Below the pieces are notes generated by a model that worked only from the letters and a program-made list of their open reading frames with translations, had not been told where the DNA came from and did not search any database. A stretch of 12,063 nt of DNA from an uncultured Deferribacteraceae bacterium (lineage in GTDB: Bacteria; Chrysiogenota; Deferribacteres; Deferribacterales; Mucispirillaceae). The stretch covers positions 1 to 12,063 of the forward strand of contig CAMQYB010000035.1 of NCBI GenBank assembly GCA_947039055.1. The letters are read 5' to 3'. This document shows positions 6,301-12,063 of the stretch, in pieces; position 1 is the stretch's first letter; each line of letters starts with the position of its first letter. The position numbers and the translations under genes are program-made.

Positions 6301-8928
6301 TTAATTAAGCGTATCTTTCCAATTATCTTCTTCCATTTCACCCTTTGCAATACCTGCGTAAATCGAATCTGGAATCTCATCTATAAGAGTTTTGTAATAT
6401 CTATATCCTCTATCTTTATCATTCATCTTGATAAAAGATTTACCTAAATAATATAATGCTTCAGCTTTTTTCTCATCATTTTCTTCTCGTGCTTGAATGT
6501 AACTGTTAAGAGGTTCAACAGCTGCTGTGAAATTATTTCGTCTATAATTTATAAGTCCAACATCTAAAAGAATATCGTTACTACCTTCAAATTTAGCCTC
6601 AGTATTAGCTTTCAATGTATCGTAGATATCAAGCAGTATCGCCTCACGTTTATCATCATTTAATATGTTCTTAGATAACTTATATTTGATCCTTGTAGCT
6701 TCACTAATATCAGATGTATATAGATCCAATATCTGCTCTGCTCTATCAAACTGAGAAGGATCTATTCGTGATACTACATACTCTAAATTAGTAGCATTTA
6801 ATAAATTAATATTGAAATTGTTAGGGTTCTTATTTAACAGTAAACCTAACATCACATAATCTTCTGTAGGTATGGGAGTGAGCTCACTATACATTTTTTC
6901 AGCAGTATCAACCGATCCGATATTATACGCCGATCTTGCAACATTAAGTAATATTTTATTTAACTCAGCCTTATCTTTTAAACTATCAACCAGTGCTTTA
7001 CTATCATTATACAGTTCAACAACGTAATCATATTTATCATCGCTGTACGCATTTTTTATCTCACTAACTATGGTGTCAACTAATAAAGCCTCAACCTTAC
7101 CGTATGATTTACCCTCTGGAAAAATATTCTTATACTCTTTCGCTAAAGACACACTGCTGTCAAAATTTTCCATCGCTATATTCTCAGATAACTTTTTATA
7201 ATATGAGTCATCAAGCAGTTTTAGTAATCTATCTAATTTAGCTTCACTAATATTATCCTCTTGAATTAATTTCTCAACAACTGCTATTGTTTCATCAAAC
7301 TTATTATCTGTGTATAGTGCGATTATATCTCTATAATAAAGTTCATCAACCATCTCATCAACTCTATCTTGATATTTCGTCTCAGGATATAATGCTAGAA
7401 AATTATTAACCATCGGATCAAGATTTTCATAATCTTTATTTATAAAAATTTCTGTTAAGTTCATAACCATTATCTCTTCTCTAATATCCATCACCTCTTG
7501 AATATTTGGAGAAAAAGCATAACTATCAACAAACTCATTTGCAGCAATTAACGCCTCAGGATATCTCTTCTCATTATACAAAGCTTTAAGCAGAAGATAT
7601 TTTACATCCATGCTAAACATACCCGACTCGCCTGCTGCTAATAAAGGTTTGAAAAAGTCATTCCAATAATCATGATCCTTAGATGTGAAATATTTATTAG
7701 CGTACTCTAGTAATGCTTTCTGACCTATCTCTTGATCAAGATATAACTCTCCCATTTTAAGAAGCAGTTGATCAGCTTCCTCTTCTCTACCTAGATTAGT
7801 CAAGATCTTAGATGTTGCCTTGATAGAATTTATAGTTTGAGAACTCTCTGGATATTTAGTGTATATCTGCTCATATAGATTTAAAGCATCAGCATATTTT
7901 CTCTTCTTCTCAAATGTGTCTGCCATTCTATATAGCTCTTCACTACCAGTAGTTGGATTGTTTATAAAATCGTCTATATCTAAATTAATATACGCTTCGT
8001 AAGCTGAATCATAATCATCCATACTATGATGAAGTTTACCAAGCTCTGAATATATAAATTCTCTATTATCAATATATTGCTCTGCATGATCATTATATAC
8101 ATCTATCGCTTTATCAAACTGATATAACCTTACATATAACTCCGCCATCTTAATCATAGCCACTTTCTGCGACTCAACATCTGGAAGTGAATTATAAACT
8201 TTTTCATAAGTGAAAATTGCTTCATACAACTGTCCGATATTTTCTTTAGCCTCAGCAGATTGAAACAACGCATCTCCAACTCTTACATTATCAGGATATA
8301 GTTTAACAAAATTATCAAATGTTTCGTAAGCATCAATAAAATAATCTTGATTACTCTCACCTAGAAGCATATATACCTTACCTAACTTATATAACGCCTC
8401 TTGTCGGTAAAATTCATTTTCAGATTTTTTCAAAACTTCATTTAGGATATTAGCTGCTCGTACATATCTTTTTTCTGCCACATACACATCAGCATCTGCG
8501 ATCTCATCCTCTAACTTTCTATCCTCAACTATAGATGTGCTTTCAGTTAGTAACGGTTTACCTACACCGTATGACATTAAGATATCCTCATCACCTAACT
8601 TCTTAGTCGCAACAATTTTTAATCCACCATCATCATTTATAACAGAGAAATCTGCATCCTTAGATATATAAAATGTAAATTGATTATCTCTTGCAACAAC
8701 CGAATCAATAAACTTGTTATCTAAGTTTTGAACAAATGGTTCTTTAATTTTTTGATGGAAAACAATGACAACAGTATTGTTCCCCTTCTGTATAGATTTA
8801 ACTAATGATGGGTTCATCTTAATATATGCCTCAACAGAAAAATCGTTTGAACGCAGTAGTAACTCTTGAGCATAAGAGGCGAATGAGACAAGAAATATTA
8901 ATTTAAGTGTAAAGATAATTTTCAACAT
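6301..8928 (-). CDS. Large exported tetratricopeptide-repeat protein
   Basis: An 875-aa exported protein, probably periplasmic, acting as a scaffold. It has a clear signal peptide (1-20, MLKIIFTLKLIFLVSFASYA, cleaved before Q21 and without a lipobox Cys). A predicted beta-rich region follows (about 25-110), possibly AMIN-like although I cannot confirm it. The rest is almost continuous TPR/alpha-solenoid, from ADVYVAEKRYVRAANIL (about 146 on) to EALYYLGKSFIKMNDKDRGYRYY near the C-terminus. It is strongly acidic overall, and no catalytic motif was seen. It is divergent from cheV and lies upstream of a flagellar-type two-component pair, so a role in envelope or flagellar assembly is possible but rests only on neighbourhood. 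The ATG at 8928 has just a GGA 2 nt upstream; with the candidate -10 at 8952-8947 the mRNA leader would be very short (about 12 nt). Confidence 0.85.
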   Translation of the reverse strand: MLKIIFTLKLIFLVSFASYAQELLLRSNDFSVEAYIKMNPSLVKSIQKGNNTVVIVFHQKIKEPFVQNLDNKFIDSVVARDNQFTFYISKDADFSVINDDGGLKIVATKKLGDEDILMSYGVGKPLLTESTSIVEDRKLEDEIADADVYVAEKRYVRAANILNEVLKKSENEFYRQEALYKLGKVYMLLGESNQDYFIDAYETFDNFVKLYPDNVRVGDALFQSAEAKENIGQLYEAIFTYEKVYNSLPDVESQKVAMIKMAELYVRLYQFDKAIDVYNDHAEQYIDNREFIYSELGKLHHSMDDYDSAYEAYINLDIDDFINNPTTGSEELYRMADTFEKKRKYADALNLYEQIYTKYPESSQTINSIKATSKILTNLGREEEADQLLLKMGELYLDQEIGQKALLEYANKYFTSKDHDYWNDFFKPLLAAGESGMFSMDVKYLLLKALYNEKRYPEALIAANEFVDSYAFSPNIQEVMDIREEIMVMNLTEIFINKDYENLDPMVNNFLALYPETKYQDRVDEMVDELYYRDIIALYTDNKFDETIAVVEKLIQEDNISEAKLDRLLKLLDDSYYKKLSENIAMENFDSSVSLAKEYKNIFPEGKSYGKVEALLVDTIVSEIKNAYSDDKYDYVVELYNDSKALVDSLKDKAELNKILLNVARSAYNIGSVDTAEKMYSELTPIPTEDYVMLGLLLNKNPNNFNINLLNATNLEYVVSRIDPSQFDRAEQILDLYTSDISEATRIKYKLSKNILNDDKREAILLDIYDTLKANTEAKFEGSNDILLDVGLINYRRNNFTAAVEPLNSYIQAREENDEKKAEALYYLGKSFIKMNDKDRGYRYYKTLIDEIPDSIYAGIAKGEMEEDNWKDTLN

Positions 8929-9076
8929 ATTCCAATTATTTTATTTATTATACAGATAATTGCAAGATAAACTTATCAATAAGCGATATTAGTTCATATT
9001 ATATTGTTGCAATAATGTTAAAAATATAATACTATTGGGTGCTAATGGATTAAAATATCCTCCGGAGATTGATTAA
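8929..9076. promoter_or_regulatory. Divergent promoter region between the TPR gene and cheV
   Basis: A 148-bp AT-rich spacer serving both directions. On the minus strand a perfect TATAAT (8952-8947) lies about 20 nt before the TPR start. On the plus strand a perfect TATAAT (9025-9030) lies 47 nt before cheV. Neither has a good -35 at 16-18 bp. Between them are a small dyad CTTATCAATAAG (8972-8983) and two copies of the palindrome TTGCAA (8960-8965 and 9007-9012), possible operator sites. The assignment of exact promoter boxes is tentative. Confidence 0.5.
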
Positions 9077-9979
9077 GTGGCTTTAGATCATAATATATTA
9101 CTCGAAACAGGAACTAACGAATTCGAAGTTGTCGAATTCATAATATCTGATGGTGAAACTAAATATCATTTCTGCATTAACGTTGCAAAAGTGATAGAAG
9201 TTATAAACTTTCCAATTGTTAGACATCTACCAGATCTTGATGAAGTAATCATCGGTACAGCTAATATTCGTAAAAAAGTTGTACCTATTGTTGATTTGTC
9301 AAAATGGCTAAAAGCTAAAAGTAGTGTGTCTAACGAAAATAAAAAGGTTATTGTAACATATTTTAATAAAATTTTTAACGGGTTTCTAGTCGACGAAGTT
9401 GTTCGTATACATAGAATAACTTGGAAAGATATTAAAGATTATTCGTCAATGGCCGATCTAAAGCTTATAGACAGTGTGCTAGGTGTTGTTAATATTGATG
9501 GAAAATTAATCCAATTATTAGACTTTGAAAGAATAATTGCAGAAATTAGTCCTACCACTATGACATCACAAGTTGCTAATATTGATCTAAGTCTTTCTGA
9601 TTTAAGAAAAGATAAACTGATTTATCTTGCGGAAGATTCAGCGGTTATTAGGAGAGTTCTTGAAACAAATTTTAAAAGAGCAGGCTACATCGTAAAAGTT
9701 TTTGAAAACGGTGGCACTCTATTAAGTGAATTTTCTGTAGCTATTCCAAACGTCGTTGTAACTGATCTTGAAATGCCAGGTACATCAGGAGATTTTGTTG
9801 TTAGAACGATAAGAAAGAATAAAGATTTTAATCATATTCCTATTATCATCTTTTCATCAATGGCATCTGTTGAAAATGAAAGGAAGCTTATAAGTATTGG
9901 CGCTAACCTTGTGTTAGGCAAACCTGAACTTGATCAACTGATAAGAAAAGTTGATGAGCTTACTCTGAATAACGAATAA
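9077..9979 (+). CDS. cheV: CheV-type chemotaxis coupling protein (CheW + receiver)
   Basis: Cytoplasmic chemotaxis adaptor that links chemoreceptors to the kinase CheA and can be adjusted by phosphorylation. The N-terminus NILLETGTNEFEVVEF (6-21) is typical of CheV. A CheW domain runs to about residue 155. The C-terminal receiver domain (about 180-297) has acidic residues E186-D187, phospho-acceptor D230 in VVVTDLEMPG, S260 in the Thr/Ser position and K282. All phosphorylation residues are present, and 300 aa is the normal length. The start is GTG 9077, with GGAG at 9064-9067, 9 nt upstream. No cheA, cheW or receptor gene is in this window, so this is a detached chemotaxis gene. It is followed after 12 bp by the CpoB-like gene, likely on the same transcript, an odd pairing of chemotaxis with envelope maintenance. 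Confidence 0.93.
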   Translation: MALDHNILLETGTNEFEVVEFIISDGETKYHFCINVAKVIEVINFPIVRHLPDLDEVIIGTANIRKKVVPIVDLSKWLKAKSSVSNENKKVIVTYFNKIFNGFLVDEVVRIHRITWKDIKDYSSMADLKLIDSVLGVVNIDGKLIQLLDFERIIAEISPTTMTSQVANIDLSLSDLRKDKLIYLAEDSAVIRRVLETNFKRAGYIVKVFENGGTLLSEFSVAIPNVVVTDLEMPGTSGDFVVRTIRKNKDFNHIPIIIFSSMASVENERKLISIGANLVLGKPELDQLIRKVDELTLNNE

Positions 9980-9991
9980 AGAGGTTCTTCT

Positions 9992-10810
9992 ATGAAGGTA
10001 ATATTATTGATCGTCACCCTTTTCACAACTCTTGGTTGTGCTACTGAGGAAGCTGTACGAAGAAGTTTAACGAATATTAATGAAGAGTTAGTTGTGATGC
10101 AAAAATCAATAACTGACAATCAAATAGCATTAGAAGAAACAAATGCTATAACTGTGGCTACTCAAGCTGAAATCGCTGCAAATACTGACGCAATAGCAGA
10201 ACTTAGAGCAGAAATTGCTTACGTTAACAATGAACTAATACTGTTAAAAAATACAGGTGTTAGTAAAAAATCTGGTAGACCGATGGTTAACTCTAATGCT
10301 AATCAAAATGCGTTAAAAGGAACTGATAGATCTGCTCCTATTATCATTGAAGAAACAGATGTTGAAGGAATGATAATCGATCTAAATAAAAATAGTAACA
10401 CACCTGATATTGTTATAATAGACGATGCCGTTGCTACAAAAAGTTCTACTTACTCTTTTGCAATGGAACTTCTTAAATCTAAAAAATATACCGACTCAAG
10501 AGCTAAGTTTCAAGAGTATATTGATAAATACCCAGGCGATTCATTAGCTAGTAATGCTCAATATTGGATAGGCGAAACATACTATTCTCTAAACAGCATG
10601 AACGATGCACTGAACGCATTTGAAATGGTTGTTGCTAACTATCCTAGATCTTCTAAAGTGCCTGACGCTCATTTGAAAATAGCCTTCATTAAAGATGTTA
10701 CTGGAAAAAGACCTGAAGCTGTTGAAATTTTAAATACAGTTATCACTTCATATCCTAAATCTACATCTGCAAAACTTGCTAAACAAAAATTGCGTGCTTG
10801 GGGAAGATAG
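9992..10810 (+). CDS. CpoB/YbgF-type coiled-coil TPR protein, probable lipoprotein
   Basis: Periplasmic protein of the CpoB/YbgF (Tol-Pal associated) type, which in E. coli coordinates outer-membrane constriction with septal peptidoglycan synthesis. A signal peptide (1-15) ends in TLGC, giving a plausible but imperfect lipobox with Cys16. Then come a coiled coil (about 20-86, as in the YbgF trimerisation region), a Ser/Asn-rich linker (about 88-150), and three TPR units (about 153-184, 188-221, 225-258) in the family style, e.g. YTDSRAKFQEYIDKYPGDS and YWIGETYYSLNSMNDALNAF. At 272 aa the length fits. The E. coli protein is not a lipoprotein; anchored forms would differ in location. ATG 9992 has AGAGG 7 nt upstream. 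It lies 12 bp after cheV and ends before a strong intrinsic terminator. pal and tolB, its usual neighbours, are absent from this window. Confidence 0.85.
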   Translation: MKVILLIVTLFTTLGCATEEAVRRSLTNINEELVVMQKSITDNQIALEETNAITVATQAEIAANTDAIAELRAEIAYVNNELILLKNTGVSKKSGRPMVNSNANQNALKGTDRSAPIIIEETDVEGMIIDLNKNSNTPDIVIIDDAVATKSSTYSFAMELLKSKKYTDSRAKFQEYIDKYPGDSLASNAQYWIGETYYSLNSMNDALNAFEMVVANYPRSSKVPDAHLKIAFIKDVTGKRPEAVEILNTVITSYPKSTSAKLAKQKLRAWGR

Positions 10811-10848
10811 TCCAAAATTTAATTGTATATTATTAATAGAAAATACAT

Positions 10849-10876
10849 TTATCCACATCTTAATCGGTGTGGATAA
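10849..10876. other. Inverted pair of perfect DnaA-box 9-mers
   Basis: TTATCCACA (10849-10857) and its reverse complement TGTGGATAA (10868-10876), both matching the E. coli R1-type consensus exactly, separated by 10 bp. They coincide with the terminator arms, so the dyad itself is explained by the hairpin. Whether DnaA binds is unknown. No further perfect boxes were noticed in the surrounding AT-rich spacer, and no dnaA or dnaN is present, so I do not call an origin. Confidence 0.4.
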
Positions 10877-10885
10877 TTTTTATTT
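10849..10885 (+). terminator. Intrinsic terminator of the cheV-cpoB-like unit
   Basis: An 11-bp stem (TTATCCACATC at 10849-10859 pairing with GGTGTGGATAA at 10866-10876, one T-G wobble) closes a 6-nt loop and is followed at once by TTTTTATTT. It sits 38 bp after the CpoB-like stop codon. Each arm contains a perfect DnaA-box 9-mer, TTATCCACA, in opposite orientation. Confidence 0.88.
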
Positions 10886-10918
10886 ATAGATACAAATATC
10901 AGAACTTTATATCTACGT

Positions 10919-10938
10919 AACTATTTAAAACTATTTAA
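10919..10938. repeat. Tandem 10-bp repeat, two copies of AACTATTTAA
   Basis: Two perfect adjacent copies at 10919-10928 and 10929-10938 in the spacer between the terminator and the unknown gene pair. The period is about one helical turn. Function unknown; low-complexity sequence makes chance possible. Confidence 0.6.
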
Positions 10939-10961
10939 CTACCTCAAATTTATTAAATAAA

Positions 10962-11031
10962 ATAATATCTATAATTTCGTTAATGATTACTCTTACAAAA
11001 GTAATCATATTTTAAACTTGATAGATATTAT
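10962..11031. repeat. Nested inverted repeats upstream of the unknown gene pair
   Basis: Outer arms ATAATATCTAT (10962-10972) and ATAGATATTAT (11021-11031) are perfect 11-bp inverted repeats. They enclose a second perfect 9-bp inverted repeat, ATGATTACT (10983-10991) and AGTAATCAT (11000-11008), with an 8-nt loop. The right outer arm overlaps the -35 box of the promoter at 11018-11046. It could be an operator, a structured DNA site or chance in AT-rich DNA. Followed by ATTTT, the inner hairpin is also a weak terminator-like structure. Confidence 0.45.
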
Positions 11032-11046
11032 GATTTCAGCTATAGT
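11018..11046 (+). promoter_or_regulatory. Sigma-70-type promoter for the unknown gene pair
   Basis: TTGATA (11018-11023, 5/6 to consensus) and TATAGT (11041-11046, 5/6) are separated by exactly 17 bp, the best promoter match noticed in the window. The expected transcription start, 6-8 nt after the -10, is about 11052-11054, only 2-4 nt before the ATG at 11056. Confidence 0.65.
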
Positions 11047-11055
11047 TACAAGATA

Positions 11056-11349
11056 ATGATAGAAGAAGAAAAACTTAAAATACATGCAATAGGAAAAGAT
11101 GATAAATCACCTATAAATGAAGATGCTTATTTAAGCGAAGAAGATGAAAAAAAACTTGTAAATTATACACAAAAAATCATGCTTGATAAAAAAATGAATA
11201 CTAAAGAAAAAGGTGTATACCTTAAACAGTTTCCATCATTACGCAAAATGGCTGAACTTTATAGAGATATTTTAGGCGAAAAAATGTATAGAGAACTTGA
11301 ACAAAGAAACATCGACGCAATAAAAAAAAGAGAGTGGGAACAGAAATAA
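11056..11349 (+). CDS. Small charged protein of unknown function, first of a two-gene unit
   Basis: A 97-aa protein I do not recognise. It is rich in Lys and Glu, with no Cys, no signal peptide and no membrane segment, and is probably helical in its second half (about 53-97, GVYLKQFPSLRKMAELYRDILGE onward). It is therefore likely cytoplasmic. The start at 11056 is the only ATG, GTG or TTG between an in-frame stop at 11002-11004 and this point. It lacks a Shine-Dalgarno, and the preceding promoter predicts a transcript starting within a few bases of the ATG, so it may be translated as a leaderless mRNA. Its TAA overlaps the next gene's ATG (TAATG), indicating coupled translation and a joint role. 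A small partner or regulator of the second protein is possible, including an antitoxin-like role, but nothing in the sequence proves it. Confidence 0.75.
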   Translation: MIEEEKLKIHAIGKDDKSPINEDAYLSEEDEKKLVNYTQKIMLDKKMNTKEKGVYLKQFPSLRKMAELYRDILGEKMYRELEQRNIDAIKKREWEQK

Positions 11350-11933
11350 TGAACAACAAATTCTATAATCAGTTAAATGATTGTACAAATCAAGCAGCTA
11401 TCAAGTTTAACGATAATCAAGATTATAGTGCAAATTTAAAAGAGGCTTGTACACATATTGAAGATGCTATAAAAACATCATCTAATATAGCGAAAGATGC
11501 ATGGAAAATCGAACGTATCTGTCTTGGCTTTGATAGAAATATTAGTGCTAATAAAACATCAGTAAAAATTAGTTCTAGAGTTTCTGGATGCGATCACGCT
11601 TTAAAAGATCTTTCAAGCCTACAAATGAACTCTACAAAATATGTATCAGATTGCGTTGCCCACAACCCTAATGATCCAAATGAAAAAACAGCTTACCCGA
11701 AAGAAGTTGCAGCAACTGTTAGATATCTTTTAAATATAAAAAACTCATCTTTTGTCACTAACGAAACTTACGAGTTCTATAAAATGAGAGGCGAATTAAT
11801 TAAACACGCATTTCAACATTTTATAAAAGAGAAACAAGAAGCATTTAATAAACATAAAATTCCACCAACTGCACGTCCAAAAAGTAGAATTTTTCCGAAA
11901 AGAAAACATAGAAAAGCTGACAAAAGATATTAA
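11349..11933 (+). CDS. Unknown protein with Cys residues and a strongly basic C-terminal tail
   Basis: A 194-aa protein I do not recognise, with no signal peptide or membrane segment. The body is predicted mostly helical (HIEDAIKTSSNIAKDAWKIERI near 36-57; YEFYKMRGELIKHAFQHFIKEKQEAF at about 141-166). Five Cys (12, 34, 58, 81, 102) are spread through the first half without a clear CxxC metal motif. The last 20 residues (175-194) hold ten Lys/Arg, e.g. FPKRKHRKADKRY, suggesting contact with nucleic acid or another acidic partner such as ribosomes. I prefer ATG 11349, which overlaps the upstream TAA by one base with GGGA 9 nt before it, over the in-frame GTG at 11334. Frame and codon usage look native to this AT-rich genome. 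No terminator with a GC-containing stem follows, so the unit may continue or end by another means. Confidence 0.75.
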   Translation: MNNKFYNQLNDCTNQAAIKFNDNQDYSANLKEACTHIEDAIKTSSNIAKDAWKIERICLGFDRNISANKTSVKISSRVSGCDHALKDLSSLQMNSTKYVSDCVAHNPNDPNEKTAYPKEVAATVRYLLNIKNSSFVTNETYEFYKMRGELIKHAFQHFIKEKQEAFNKHKIPPTARPKSRIFPKRKHRKADKRY

Positions 11934-12063
11934 TATTTAATACACTTGAAAATTTTAGTAAGTAAAAATACTCTATCGCAATTTAGCAACAATCACACTT
12001 GTAAAACTTTATTACATTACTTTTTATACGGTTAGAATTTTGTTTAAATTAACTTTGTACAAT
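11934..12063. other. Non-coding tail of the window
   Basis: About 130 bp of AT-rich sequence after the unknown gene pair. I see no convincing ORF, promoter pairing, RNA gene or intrinsic terminator. Only short AT-only dyads such as TATTAA/TTAATA (11928-11942) occur. Confidence 0.5.

Noticed and set aside
8968..8990. TAAA followed by GCGATATT, resembling a flagellar sigma-28 promoter for cheV.
   Set aside because: The spacer is 11 bp where about 15 is needed, and both boxes are imperfect.
9934..10119. Minus-strand ORF of 61 codons across the cheV and CpoB-like junction.
   Set aside because: It overlaps two strong genes on the other strand and has no ribosome binding site or recognisable features.
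10983..11015. Ten-codon ORF MITLTKVIIF overlapping a hairpin, resembling an attenuator leader peptide.
   Set aside because: It has no Shine-Dalgarno, the likely promoter lies downstream of it, and the next genes are not recognisable amino-acid biosynthesis genes.
10811..11055. Possible replication origin (AT-rich spacer with two DnaA boxes and a tandem repeat).
   Set aside because: Only one inverted box pair was seen, it is explained by a terminator, and no dnaA, dnaN or rep gene is in the window.

Overview
The window is AT-rich (roughly one third G+C by eye) and densely coding. It looks like chromosome from a diderm, motile bacterium: it holds secreted and lipoprotein signal peptides, a SPOR-domain peptidoglycan-binding protein, a CpoB/YbgF-type protein, a CheV chemotaxis coupling protein and a sigma-54 two-component system of the flagellar FlrBC/FlgSR flavour. 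Low G+C with the argS-SPOR neighbourhood and CheV would suit Deferribacterota (Mucispirillum/Deferribacter-like) or a related lineage. That placement is a guess from memory of gene content and was not tested.

Left half, minus strand (8928 down to 63). A large secreted TPR protein (8928-6301) is followed after 97 bp by a tight run: a soluble PAS/HisKA/HATPase kinase (6203-5118), its NtrC-family sigma-54 activator (5081-3648), arginyl-tRNA synthetase (3645-1990), a membrane-anchored SPOR protein (1987-1253) and an exported glycoside-hydrolase-like protein related to the C-terminal domain of PgaB (about 1211-63). Gaps of 36, 2, 2 and about 40 bp suggest one transcription unit from the kinase onwards. 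The PgaB-C-like gene has an uncertain start: its best signal peptide extends upstream of any ATG, GTG or TTG.

Right half, plus strand. From a 148-bp divergent promoter region (8929-9076) run cheV (9077-9979) and, 12 bp later, a lipoprotein-like CpoB/YbgF homologue (9992-10810). This ends at a clear intrinsic terminator (10849-10885) whose stem arms are perfect DnaA-box 9-mers in inverted orientation. A 245-bp very AT-rich spacer (10811-11055) then holds a tandem 10-bp repeat, nested inverted repeats and a good sigma-70-type promoter lying almost on top of the next start codon. That promoter drives a two-gene unit (11056-11349 and 11349-11933, TAATG overlap) encoding two proteins I do not recognise. 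The last 130 bp show no gene.

Taken together, the recognisable genes concern the cell envelope (SPOR, CpoB-like, secreted TPR, PgaB-C-like hydrolase) and motility control (flagellar-type two-component system, CheV), with argS as a housekeeping passenger. The least explained part is the 10811-11933 block: the structured spacer, a probably leaderless promoter and the unknown gene pair. No transposase, integrase, CRISPR array, tRNA or rRNA was seen.
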